Origin: an uncultured Prevotella sp.
Lineage (GTDB): Bacteria > Bacteroidota > Bacteroidia > Bacteroidales > Bacteroidaceae
Direction of reading: 5' to 3'
Length of the DNA: 24,304 nt
NCBI GenBank assembly: GCA_934196725.1
Contig: CAKPWR010000041.1
Span: 1 to 24,304 of the forward strand
In this document: piece by piece, positions 16,569 to 23,381 of the stretch
Layout: each line of letters begins with the position of its first letter
How positions within the stretch are numbered: position 1 is the first letter of the stretch
Position numbers and translations under genes: made by a program
Notes under the pieces: generated by a model
What the model saw: only the letters and a program-made list of their open reading frames with translations
Databases searched by the model: none
Told to the model about the DNA's origin: nothing

Positions 16569-17384
16569 TTACAGGAGTGATTTCTCTATGTCGTTTGGCT
16601 CACGAGTCACAGCCATCGGCTCTCCTTCAAATGGTGTTTCAGGCATCAAGTCCATCAACTTCTTCTTCATGCCTCGATGATTGGGGTATTGCCCTGCTGT
16701 CTCTTTGATATAGCGGCATACCTCCTGGCGTTTCTCCTCGTGGTTCCATTGCTTGACTGCTTTCACCAGGGCTTGATAGCTGTCATATATCAGTTTCCCG
16801 ATTCGTCTTTTGTATTCGCCTACCAAGTCTTGTATATCATCTCGGTTGATGAGCAGAGGTATATGCTTACACAGCGCTATGGCGATGGCATACGCTGCAT
16901 CGGGTCTCTTCTTCTCCAATATCTGTGGAATGGATTTCTTGTGCCATCGTTCCAATAGGCGTAGCAGAGCCGTGAAGTCATCATTGTCTCTTGGCTCAAA
17001 GCTTACTTCCTGCATCAGATATTTGGAGTATTCTTCTTCATAGTCCACGCTCAGCCCTTTCGGAATATAGTTGATTCTAGGTCGCTCCATCTTGGCGCGA
17101 TACCGTTGCTTCTCCATGGACCGTTTTCTCTGTTCGTCCCATTTTATGCGCAACAGTTTTTCTTCTCTTATCTGGAGTTCAATATCCCTGAACTCAGGTG
17201 TATTCATCACCTCTTTCTTCAGATGCTTCTTGATGACTTTTGTCAGATAGCGTTTCCATGCCTCTTTGTTCTCTTCGGTAACGAATGGTGGACATTGCTC
17301 TCCGTAGAAGGTGTGCCAGGTGAATGGCTCGAAGTCGAGGTGCCAGAGGAATGATTTGTGTTGTGGTGTATTGTTGAGTTCCAT
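16569..17384 (-). CDS. Protein of unknown function, 271 aa, first gene of the helicase operon
   Basis: Not recognised. It is soluble, basic and mostly helical, with no signal peptide. About residues 42-105 are very rich in K, R and E (K-K-H-L-K-K-E, R-K-R-S-M-E-K-Q-R-Y-R-A-K) and may form a coiled coil or a nucleic-acid-contacting helix. The second half has a helical repeat look (A-I-A-L-C-K-H-I-P-L-L-I-N-R, then K-R-R-I-G-K-L-I-Y-D-S-Y-Q-A-L-V-K-A-V). It is divergent from the XRE regulator gene across 155 bp that contain a palindrome, suggesting the operon is under that regulator's control. Confidence 0.75.
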   Translation of the reverse strand: MELNNTPQHKSFLWHLDFEPFTWHTFYGEQCPPFVTEENKEAWKRYLTKVIKKHLKKEVMNTPEFRDIELQIREEKLLRIKWDEQRKRSMEKQRYRAKMERPRINYIPKGLSVDYEEEYSKYLMQEVSFEPRDNDDFTALLRLLERWHKKSIPQILEKKRPDAAYAIAIALCKHIPLLINRDDIQDLVGEYKRRIGKLIYDSYQALVKAVKQWNHEEKRQEVCRYIKETAGQYPNHRGMKKKLMDLMPETPFEGEPMAVTREPNDIEKSLL

Positions 17385-17415
17385 AATGTATATTTATGAT
17401 AATTATTCTTAATTA

Positions 17416-17431
17416 TTCACTTAAAAGTGAA
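17416..17431. promoter_or_regulatory. Palindrome in the divergent control region (candidate XRE operator)
   Basis: TTCACTT-AA-AAGTGAA is a near-perfect 16-base palindrome between the operon start (17384) and the XRE gene. On the plus strand a -7 match TATTTTTG lies at 17452-17459, which puts the palindrome just upstream of or over the -33 region. On the minus strand a TAGTTTG -7-like element lies next to it. It is well placed to control both directions. Confidence 0.55.
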
Positions 17432-17539
17432 CAAACTATCAATAAAAGTATTATTTTTGCTATATTGCAAATGGCCTCATTACCACTGAAAAGAATATGA
17501 TAACAGACATAGAAAGTGCAACCTTTGAAATTTAAGCGT

Positions 17540-17806
17540 ATGATACAGAATAAATTATTCCGTGATTGCCTCGCTGCGATACCAGCCGAGCAAAAGGCAG
17601 AGTTCGATTTGTCTTTTGGCATTGCCGAGCGCATTAGTGAGATCCTGAAAGCCAAAGGACTCACCCAAAAGGATTTCGCCCGATTACTCAACAAGCGGGA
17701 CTCAGAAATCTCCAAATGGTTAACAGGCAGACATAACTTCACGACTCAAACCATTGCTCGTATAGAAACAGCCTTAGGAAGTAAACTCATCAGCATAGCT
17801 CATTGA
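17540..17806 (+). CDS. Small XRE-family helix-turn-helix protein (antitoxin-like)
   Basis: The product is 88 residues from the ATG at 17540. A GTG eight codons upstream (17516) would also be in frame but is less likely. The C-terminal half is a complete HTH-XRE domain: about residues 41-80, L-T-Q-K-D-F-A-R-L-L then S-E-I-S-K-W-L-T-G-R-H-N-F and T-I-A-R-I-E-T-A-L-G. The N-terminal extension of about 35 residues resembles HigA-type antitoxins, but no toxin gene is adjacent. It is divergent from the three-gene helicase operon, so it is probably its repressor or an orphan antitoxin. Confidence 0.85.
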   Translation: MIQNKLFRDCLAAIPAEQKAEFDLSFGIAERISEILKAKGLTQKDFARLLNKRDSEISKWLTGRHNFTTQTIARIETALGSKLISIAH

Positions 17807-17837
17807 TAGAGCTATGCCTATAAGCATATTCTAGAAT

Positions 17838-17948
17838 ACCAAGAAATTCGCAACAAATCTGCAACTTATCATCAATTACCCTCAAATCATCAATAAACTG
17901 CAACCTATAAACTATTAATTGTAAACTATTAACTATAAACTATTAACT
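17838..17948 (+). repeat. Leader repeat before copy D
   Basis: The segment starts ACCAAGAAATTCGCAA and ends in a run of AAACTATTAACTAT-type units. Almost the same sequence precedes copy E (from 18945), and a shorter relative precedes copy H (from 23657). It is absent from the in-gene copies. Confidence 0.8.
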
Positions 17949-17958
17949 CTCTTTCCCC

Positions 17959-18267
17959 TGGCGGTCCCATCCCGCACAATCTGGCGAAGACCTTTGATGG
18001 AATAGATAGGTCAATCATCAAGCTATAATAAGGCGGTCCCAATCTGCAAGCTATAGTAAGGCGGTCCCATCCCGCATAATCTGGCGAAGATCTTTGATGG
18101 TCCGCCAACCTTAGAGCGAAGCGGTTCCGAGCACCGAGTAGGGCGGTTTCCCTCTTCTTCCCTGAGGGGAGAAGACCGAGATGAGAGGTGGAGCCCTCTT
18201 TAAGGGTAAAGAGGGACGGGGTGATTTTCGAAAAAAGGTAAGGAAGGACGGGTAGGTTTTCGAAAAA
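17959..18267 (+). repeat. Structured interspersed repeat, copy D (intergenic, expanded head)
   Basis: The head unit GGCGGTCCCAT occurs three times, separated by AAGCTATARTAA spacers. The complete core starts at about 18060. Hairpin 2 at 18083-18106 has two bulged A bases and GATC pairing with GGTC (one G-T pair). Hairpins 4 (CTTCTTCCC/GGGGAGAAG around TGA) and 5 (CCCTCTTTA/TAAAGAGGG) are intact. A second truncated tail unit (18234-18267) resembles the tail of copy E. Confidence 0.9.
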
Positions 18268-18404
18268 TTACAGGAGCAACCGCTCCACCCATTATCGTCA
18301 TGATGAGTAGGGAAGAGGCTAGCTTGGTCTTTGTACCAGCATCCCTCAATGCCAAAGAGAAAATAGTCGGAAACATGAAGCACTCTCCCAGATACAGGGC
18401 GAAA
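18268..18404 (-). pseudogene. Duplicated internal fragment of the MFS transporter gene
   Basis: The 136 or so bases match 19378-19513 inside the downstream MFS transporter gene with about a dozen differences. In copy D the fragment joins directly to the tail of the repeat. In copy E the same repeat tail is followed by the final 120 or so bases of the transporter before this stretch. The fragment therefore looks like a duplicated repeat-plus-gene end that later lost the transporter's last codons. It has no coding capacity of its own. Confidence 0.85.
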
Positions 18405-18548
18405 GTCTGCTTCAGACGGGTAGAGCTTCATCAAAAGCCCTGCCAATCTTAAAGTATATAATTAAAATTAAAAATCTAATCCTTTTGTGTTTTCCATATA
18501 TTAGGCAATTAAAGTGTATACCACTTTCTATCCGTGCAGGATTTTAAT

Positions 18549-18689
18549 CTATTTATATTCAGAAGGTAATTTTCCGGTCTCTTCAAGTAAGCGAATTACC
18601 TTCTTGAGCTTTTCCATTGGAAGATTACGTTTTTTACAACGTTTCACATCCTTCTGAAAGTGTTTGGTAGCTATGATTTTGTATTTCAT
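18549..18689 (-). CDS. Truncated YafQ/RelE-type toxin
   Basis: Read from the ATG at 18689, the 46 residues begin M-K-Y-K-I-I-A-T-K-H-F-Q-K-D-V-K-R-C and continue through L-K-K-V-I-R-L-L-E-E-T-G-K-L-P-S-E-Y-K to a stop. This matches the N-terminal half of YafQ-family mRNA interferases, which are normally about 90 residues. The half with the catalytic histidines and the G-x-W-E-x-H/L-x-I-x-x-D-x-L strand is missing. The start overlaps the antitoxin stop (ATGA), the usual antitoxin-toxin arrangement. It is probably inactive. Confidence 0.7.
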   Translation of the reverse strand: MKYKIIATKHFQKDVKRCKKRNLPMEKLKKVIRLLEETGKLPSEYK

Positions 18690-18886
18690 ATTCCCAACTT
18701 TTCGAACATATCATCAGCACTTTCATATTCAGTAACTCTACCATGGCGAATATCATCCATAGCTTCCTCTATTCCAGTTTTTTTCTGGTGATTAGGAACT
18801 ATCACGACACCTTTCATAGACTCAAGTACCTTCTTTAGTCCCGCCATAACACTTCTGTCCTCCACTTGTATAGTTAATGTTGCCAT
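18686..18886 (-). CDS. RelB-like antitoxin of a truncated toxin pair
   Basis: The product is 66 residues. The N-terminus M-A-T-L-T-I-Q-V-E-D looks like a short beta strand followed by helices (G-L-K-K-V-L-E-S-M). The C-terminal part (I-E-E-A-M-D-D-I-R-H-G-R-V-T-E-Y-E-S-A-D-D-M-F) is the acidic toxin-binding type common in Bacteroidetes antitoxins paired with YafQ/RelE toxins. The assignment relies mainly on size and on the overlapping toxin-like frame. A clear promoter lies upstream at 18919-18949. Confidence 0.7.
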   Translation of the reverse strand: MATLTIQVEDRSVMAGLKKVLESMKGVVIVPNHQKKTGIEEAMDDIRHGRVTEYESADDMFEKLGI

Positions 18887-18918
18887 AATCTTTTATTTCA
18901 AACGTTAAACTTTGGTCG

Positions 18919-18949
18919 CAAAAGTACGCTTTTTTCTTGAAACTACCAA
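18919..18949 (-). promoter_or_regulatory. Promoter of the RelB-like/YafQ-like operon
   Basis: On the minus strand the -7 element TACTTTTG (18919-18926) has TTGG at the -33 position after 19 bases. The -33 element coincides with the start of the leader repeat of copy E. Confidence 0.7.
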
Positions 18950-19064
18950 GAAATTCGCAAGAAATCTGCAACTCATCAGCCAATTACCCTCAAATCATCA
19001 ATAAACTGCAACCTATAAACTATTAATTGTAAACTATTAACTATAAACTATTAACTATAAACTT
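18943..19064 (+). repeat. Leader repeat before copy E
   Basis: Nearly identical to the leader before copy D, including CTCAAATCATCAATAAACTG and the TAAACTATTAACTA run, which here is one unit longer. Its first bases overlap the -33 region of the neighbouring toxin-antitoxin promoter. Confidence 0.8.
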
Positions 19065-19073
19065 CCTTCCCCC

Positions 19074-19250
19074 GGCGGTCCCATCCCGCATAATATGGCG
19101 AAGACCTTTGATGGTCCGCCAACCTTAGAGCGAAGCGGTTCCGAGCACCGAGTAGGGCGGTTTTCTCCCTCGCTCCTGAGGAGAGAGGGTCGGGGTGAGA
19201 GGTGGAGCCTTCCTTAAGGGTAAGGAAGGACGGGTAGGTTTTCGAAAAAT
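19074..19250 (+). repeat. Structured interspersed repeat, copy E (intergenic)
   Basis: A simple, complete copy. Head GGCGGTCCCATCCCGC is at 19074; hairpin 2 at 19097-19120 has two bulged A bases; hairpin 4 (CCCTCGCTCC/GGAGAGAGGG around TGA, one mismatch) follows; hairpin 5 is CCTTCCTTA/TAAGGAAGG. It ends 12 bases before the transporter stop codon, so it forms the transporter's 3' untranslated region. Confidence 0.9.
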
Positions 19251-19261
19251 CCTCCTTTTAT

Positions 19262-20470
19262 CTAAAGAGGAACGTGGCGATTCGATAACGCATACGTTCC
19301 AATCACCCCATAACATACCAACGGTATCATAAAAGCAATCGCCATGCTCCCCGTAGTATCCGCAATATACCCCATGATTACAGGAGCAACCGCTCCACCC
19401 ACTATCGTCATGATGAGTAGGGAAGAGGCTAATTTTGTTTTTGTACCCGCATCCCTCAATGCCAATGAGAAGATGGTCGGAAACATGATGCTCTCTCCCA
19501 GATATAGGGCGAAGAACGCAATGAGCGATAAGGTTCCACTACATACCACCACAATCAATGTGGCAACAAAGGTGAGGATGGCACAGGCCAGCAGCACCAG
19601 CCTTGGCTGGATATAATTCATGATGACACCACCAGCCAGTCGGCCGATAAAGAACAGCCCCATTCCGCCAAAGGCGAGATACAGACTGGCAGTCTGCTTC
19701 TCTATATGAATACTCTCCTCAGCATAGTTGATGAAGAAACTGTTCACACCCGTCTGGGCTGCCACATAAAGAAACAAGGTCAGCATACCGAAACCGAATG
19801 CCATCACTCGCATCGGCTTCTCCTCCACCTTCTCGTTCGTATCCGCCTCATGCGCTCTCCTTGGGTCCGGCAACTTGATCCTTGACAGGACCAGTGCCAC
19901 TGAAAGCACGAAGATACCCACCAGGGCATAAGGGATAGCGATGTTGACACCCGAGAACAGAAGCTGACCGCCAACCAGCGGTCCCACAATCCAGCCGATA
20001 CCATTGAGCGACTGCGACAGGTTGATTCTGCTCTCCGCCTTGTCAGGATGTCCCAGTACCGTAGTATAAGGATTCGCACTCGTTTCCAGACAGGTCAGTC
20101 CGCATCCTATCACAAACAGCGACAGAACGAAGAAGTAGAAACTGTTGATCCTGCTTCCCGGTATGAACATCAGAGCACCGATACCGAAGAGAACCAGTCC
20201 TGTTATCACACCCCTCCTGTAGCCCCACTTCCGGATAATCCATCCGGCAGGCAGCGCCATCAGAAAGTAGGCACCATAGACAGCTGCCTGCGTCAGGGCC
20301 GACATTGCCTTGCTGATATGGAACGACTCCTGGAAATGCGGATTCAACACCTCCAGGATGCCATGGGCAAAGCCCCACATGAAGAAGAGACTGCTGATAA
20401 TGAGGAAGGGCACCAGATAGTTATGCCCTTCGTATCTGAAGATGGATGGTTTCGTCATGATTTTTTCCAT
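19262..20470 (-). CDS. Sugar MFS transporter (FucP/GluP-type)
   Basis: The product is 402 residues with about twelve membrane helices and no signal peptide. The early F-F-M-W-G-F-A-H-G-I-L-E-V-L-N-P-H-F and the S-A-N-P-Y-T-T-V-L-G segment after helix 4 are typical of the fucose/glucose/galactose-proton symporter family in Bacteroidetes. The central cytoplasmic loop (about 210-232) is charged. The final hydrophobic stretch ends L-S-N-R-H-V-P-L near repeat copy E. A second start (M-T-K-P-S) five codons in is possible. The sugar cannot be told from sequence alone. No sugar-processing enzymes are adjacent. Confidence 0.88.
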   Translation of the reverse strand: MEKIMTKPSIFRYEGHNYLVPFLIISSLFFMWGFAHGILEVLNPHFQESFHISKAMSALTQAAVYGAYFLMALPAGWIIRKWGYRRGVITGLVLFGIGALMFIPGSRINSFYFFVLSLFVIGCGLTCLETSANPYTTVLGHPDKAESRINLSQSLNGIGWIVGPLVGGQLLFSGVNIAIPYALVGIFVLSVALVLSRIKLPDPRRAHEADTNEKVEEKPMRVMAFGFGMLTLFLYVAAQTGVNSFFINYAEESIHIEKQTASLYLAFGGMGLFFIGRLAGGVIMNYIQPRLVLLACAILTFVATLIVVVCSGTLSLIAFFALYLGESIMFPTIFSLALRDAGTKTKLASSLLIMTIVGGAVAPVIMGYIADTTGSMAIAFMIPLVCYGVIGTYALSNRHVPL

Positions 20471-20575
20471 AAGTAATCAGTTTGTTTTAATATCATTAGT
20501 ATTGTAAACTCCAGAAGGCTACTTTGCTCCCCGATGAAGGCATTGACCTTATTCAGTTCAATATCCACATTCCTG

Positions 20576-20700
20576 ATAGGTCCAATATTTCTTATGATCA
20601 GATCTGCGAGATCCCATCCCGCACAGGTCCAATATCTGTGATAATCTGTGCAATCTGTGGGACTTAAAAGACCAAGACAAAAACAATCTGCGAGACTGAA
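20576..20700 (+). repeat. Degenerate head fragments of the repeat family
   Basis: Two AGGTCCAATATNT units, ATCCCATCCCGCAC, and several AATCTGTG/AATCTGCGAGAC pieces resemble heads of the structured repeat but no hairpin 2, 4 or 5 follows. It may be a decayed copy. Confidence 0.45.
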
Positions 20701-20860
20701 GCTGAACTTATCGGTTTTTCATCTTTGATATACAGCGCGATCAAGAAAGAATATAAAGAAATGATATATAGATAGTTAACATATGTTATTAACACATATT
20801 TAACGCAGGTTTTTTCTGTATTCAGTATTCAGAGTTCAGATTTACGTCAACCATCCTTCA

Positions 20861-20927
20861 GTTACTTTCCCCTCGTAAGTATGTCACTTTTGCCCCGTAA
20901 GTATAATACTTATGCATCAAAAGTAAC
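20861..20927. promoter_or_regulatory. Nested repeats in the 20.47-21.29 kb non-coding region
   Basis: Outer arms GTTACTTT (20861) and AAAGTAAC (20920) enclose two direct units CCCCTCGTAAGTAT and CCCCGTAAGTAT and an inner AAGTATAATACTT palindrome. The symmetry suggests a protein-binding or recombination site; the function is unknown. Confidence 0.45.
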
Positions 20928-20993
20928 ATGGTTATAAGAAGCATACCAGGCAGTAACATCCTCGCTCTATTTTTCAGCAAACCACCAATCCCA

Positions 20994-21040
20994 AGTATGA
21001 GAAAGTGTGAGAAAGTATGAGAAAGTGTGAGGAAGTATGA
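20994..21040 (+). repeat. Tandem 10-base repeat upstream of a promoter
   Basis: About four and a half units of GAAAGTRTGA with strict alternation of GTATGA and GTGTGA. It ends about 20 bases before the -7 element at 21061, so it occupies the upstream promoter region. Confidence 0.8.
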
Positions 21041-21060
21041 AGTGACGTTTTCCGATTTCG

Positions 21061-21068
21061 TATCTTTG
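21061..21068 (+). promoter_or_regulatory. Bacteroidetes -7 promoter element
   Basis: TATCTTTG matches the consensus exactly; the -33 position is weak. It points at the short frame starting at 21145, giving a leader of about 75 bases that includes a CCCGAAAGGG hairpin. Confidence 0.55.
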
Positions 21069-21144
21069 CACCGTCATTCAAAGAGGATGATGCTCCTGTC
21101 CCGAAAGGGTCGGAAGGATACTATCACAAAAAAATAAACGCTTT

Positions 21145-21210
21145 ATGATTCAGTACATAGTAACAAAGAACATCAATGAGAACAAGCTCACCCAAGATCG
21201 CTTTTGGACG
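21145..21210 (+). pseudogene. Possible N-terminal remnant of a small DNA-binding (HU-like) gene
   Basis: After a clear leader and promoter, an ATG opens with M-I-Q-Y-I-V-T-K-N-I-N-E-N-K, which resembles the start of Bacteroidales HU-like proteins. The following residues do not continue the family, and the frame then runs antisense through the nucleotidyltransferase gene. I think only the beginning survives. This is weak evidence on 14-20 residues; the end given is approximate. Confidence 0.3.
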
Positions 21211-21294
21211 CTAGCATATTGTTCATTCCATTCCGCCTCCTTCAAGGAAGAAGGAATCTCAGACTCCGAGCCAATGCAAAATCTTAGGAATCTA

Positions 21295-21484
21295 TTATTT
21301 CTTGTTCTTCATCCTCCAGAAGAAATGCCAAGTTCTGAAGATTGGCTCACTCAAAGCCTCAGCAGGATAATATCGCACGAAGTGCATATTCCTCCATATC
21401 TTCAGGAAGTATTTCTTTGCCATTCCTTGTTGTGTGAAATGCCCATACTTGGTGAAGTGCTGTCCGACCACCATTCAGAATCTC
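21295..21484 (-). pseudogene. Displaced C-terminal part of the nucleotidyltransferase (other frame)
   Basis: In the neighbouring frame the minus strand reads V-G-Q-H-F-T-K-Y-G-H-F-T, then K-K-Y-F-L-K-I-W-R-N-M-H-F-V-R-Y-Y-P-A-E-A-L-S, then P-I-F-R-T-W-H-F-F-W-R-M-K and a stop at 21295-21297. This is the conserved end of the family. It lies directly after the N-G-G of the main frame, so a one- or two-base change near 21480-21484 explains the break. Confidence 0.8.
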
Positions 21485-22792
21485 TACCAGCAACAACTTT
21501 CCTCGCTTTTCATTCATCGGAGCTATCATCTTCTCCTCAGGTAATCCCAAAGCTTCATGCAGCACATACATCACCGCCCCTGCAAACTTCCATAATCCAA
21601 GATATTTCAATTCTCTCCGCACCACATCAAAAGCAGCATAGGCAGAAGAACCTGCAGCGGAAGCAGAACTGTCAGAAACATCAGAAGCCATATCCCCAAT
21701 AACATCCAAGCGGTCCCAGCCCGCACAACTTGGCGAGACCTTTGATGCGCTAGCCGACAAACAATCTGGCGAGGGCTTTGATGCCCCGCCATCCTTATAG
21801 CGAAGCGGTTCTGAGCACCGGAGGGCGGTTACATCCCTCTCTTCTGAGGAGAGAGGGCTTGGGTGAGAGGTGGAGCCCTCTTTGGCTAAAGAGGGACGGG
21901 GTGATTCGAAAAACTCAGCACAGAGGGCGGTTACATCCCCGCTTCCTGAGGAAGAGGGGCTTGGGGAGAAAGTGGAGCTCCCTTTGGAAAGGGAGACGGA
22001 GGGATTCGAAAAATTATTATTCAAAAATACATTTTTTGAGAAATCATTGACTACAAGGAAATAGTCAATGATTTGCCTCATTCCAATCCCTTCATCGAAG
22101 AAATGGTGATAAAGATGCGTTAGCTGATAAATCACGTTGAATGCCGTCGTTGGTATAGCCATCTCGCCAACTCCATCCGGCAGGCTAACAACATTTGAGC
22201 ATTGCAAATCAGCATTCCTACGAAACCATTTCTGCAGTCTAGCATGATAGATAGGATTATTCATTGTACAAGGGAAGAAATGCAGTTCCACAGGAACACC
22301 ATCCATTGTTGTTTCAAGATGATGAAACCTTATATCATCCTCTAGTTTAAAATGACGCTTAGCATATTCTGTTATCTCTTCTCTACTAGCATTCACCCAA
22401 ACATCAATATCTCCCGGATTTCGGGAATACGCATTCGGATACATCAAGGCATTCCCTTGTCCTTTCAAGATGCAGCATCGCAAACCATCTTCTCTAAACA
22501 TAGAATAGAGTTTGCTAGCCACCATATTCACTTTCATGTTCTGTCTGCGAATCTGTTGCGACTTACCCATCCAAATCATCAACAGCTCCCTCCCAACTGG
22601 ATTCAGCCTCAGCTCTTCAGGATACTCTTCTCCCAGCCTTTCGATACCATCAAAGCAAAGCCCCAGTATCGCCTGCTTAAAAGCAAAGGAATACAGCTCC
22701 TGCCAGTTCATACCAGCAATCACCGTACTCATATCCTCCTTACTTCCAAGACAATACTTCAGAAAAGCGAAAAAAGCAGTTATATCATTCAT
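21359..22792 (-). CDS. NTP_transf_5-type nucleotidyltransferase with in-frame repeat insertion and frameshifted end
   Basis: The product is 477 residues as read. About residues 1-250 are a member of the uncharacterised nucleotidyltransferase family (NTP_transf_5). Landmarks are I-L-K-G-Q-G-N-A near 108-115, the metal-binding N-P-G-D-I-D-V-W-V with acidic residues at 128 and 130, the V-P-V-E-L-H segment near 166-171, and Y-Q-L-T-H-L-Y-H-H-F. About residues 251-385 are translated repeat copy F. The family resumes with R-R-E-L-K-Y-L-G-L-W-K-F-A-G-A-V-M-Y-V. After N-G-G (about 439-442) a frameshift replaces the natural end by 36 foreign residues. Such genes often accompany surface polysaccharide loci. 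Activity is doubtful because of the lost C-terminus. Confidence 0.8.
   Translation of the reverse strand: MNDITAFFAFLKYCLGSKEDMSTVIAGMNWQELYSFAFKQAILGLCFDGIERLGEEYPEELRLNPVGRELLMIWMGKSQQIRRQNMKVNMVASKLYSMFREDGLRCCILKGQGNALMYPNAYSRNPGDIDVWVNASREEITEYAKRHFKLEDDIRFHHLETTMDGVPVELHFFPCTMNNPIYHARLQKWFRRNADLQCSNVVSLPDGVGEMAIPTTAFNVIYQLTHLYHHFFDEGIGMRQIIDYFLVVNDFSKNVFLNNNFSNPSVSLSKGSSTFSPSPSSSGSGDVTALCAEFFESPRPSLAKEGSTSHPSPLSSEERDVTALRCSEPLRYKDGGASKPSPDCLSASASKVSPSCAGWDRLDVIGDMASDVSDSSASAAGSSAYAAFDVVRRELKYLGLWKFAGAVMYVLHEALGLPEEKMIAPMNEKRGKLLLVEILNGGRTALHQVWAFHTTRNGKEILPEDMEEYALRAILSC
21709..22013 (+). repeat. Structured interspersed repeat, copy F (inside the nucleotidyltransferase frame, doubled)
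   Basis: Two heads are followed by a complete core and then an extra second half. Hairpin 2 at 21768-21790 has GGGC pairing with GCCC in place of GACC/GGTC, a double compensatory change. Hairpin 4 is CCCTCTCTTC/GGAGAGAGGG (TGA loop), repeated as CCCCGCTTCC/GGAAGAGGGG in the second unit. Hairpin 5 is CCCTCTTT/AAAGAGGG and then CTCCCTTT/AAAGGGAG. Confidence 0.9.
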
Positions 22793-22815
22793 TCAACTAT
22801 TAATCTTTATTAGCC

Positions 22816-22920
22816 AGGCGGTCCCATCCCGCACAACCATGGCGAGGGCTTTGATGCCCCGCCAACCTTAGAGCGTAGCGGTTCCGAGCACCGAGAAGGT
22901 GCGGTTACATCCCTTTCCCT
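22816..22920 (+). repeat. Structured interspersed repeat, copy G (truncated)
   Basis: Only head, hairpin 2 (22841-22863, the GGGC/GCCC version as in copy F) and the conserved AACCTTAGAGCGTAGCGG stretch are present. It stops where hairpin 4 would begin. It lies 24 bases upstream of the nucleotidyltransferase start codon and so would be in its leader. Confidence 0.9.
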
Positions 22921-22946
22921 TTTGAATACTTACGGAAGCAAGCTAT

Positions 22947-23381
22947 TTAATTAAGATTATTATTTCCTTGATTCCTTAATAATAATTTCACGAAATCTTT
23001 TATGTTTACAACAAAAATCCGAGGAAATTCTATCTCATTGAGAATTTTAAAGTGAGCATCATTACTCACTATACAACTTGCACCAGCAGCAAAAGCACAA
23101 TCAACAAATTTGTTGTCGTCTTCATCAGCCTGAATGAGATGCAACTTATACCAAGGTGTTACGAATTCCACATTCTTTTGACTTAGAATCACAGACACAA
23201 CATTACTTGCAATATTTGCATTAGTCTTCTGCTCGATGATTTCTAAATACTCCTCAATAATTTCATTTGTGACACACAAAATCAATTTATCTTTCAAGAA
23301 ATCATCCCAAATCTTACGATAAGGGCTTATCCTTGGAAGGCTCATCAACAAGCAATTAGTATCAAGAACTATCTTTCTCAT
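22947..23381 (-). CDS. PIN-domain toxin (VapC-like ribonuclease)
   Basis: The product is 144 residues. The PIN fold is shown by I-V-L-D-T-N-C-L-L with the first acidic residue at D7, E-I-I-E-E-Y-L-E-I near 40-48, the A-D-E-D-D-N-K-F-V-D-C-A-F-A-A-G-A cluster, and I-V-S-N-D-A-H-F near 106-113. These acidic residues hold the metal ion for RNA cleavage. It closely resembles the group of putative toxin components of the PIN family rather than the classic short VapC. Its start overlaps the stop of the antitoxin gene by 4 bases (ATGA type). Confidence 0.87.
   Translation of the reverse strand: MRKIVLDTNCLLMSLPRISPYRKIWDDFLKDKLILCVTNEIIEEYLEIIEQKTNANIASNVVSVILSQKNVEFVTPWYKLHLIQADEDDNKFVDCAFAAGASCIVSNDAHFKILNEIEFPRIFVVNIKDFVKLLLRNQGNNNLN

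Noticed and set aside
17540..17806. Complete HigBA toxin-antitoxin system
   Set aside because: The XRE protein looks HigA-like, but no HigB-type frame is present on either side.
18111..18446. Minus-strand frame of 111 codons through copy D
   Set aside because: It consists of translated repeat and an out-of-frame transporter fragment; no evidence that it is a gene. The same applies to frames at 13587-13871 and 19125-19316.
21145..21702. Plus-strand frame of 185 codons starting at the promoter at 21061
   Set aside because: Beyond the first 14-20 codons it is antisense to the nucleotidyltransferase, including its conserved C-terminus; only the beginning is kept as a possible remnant.
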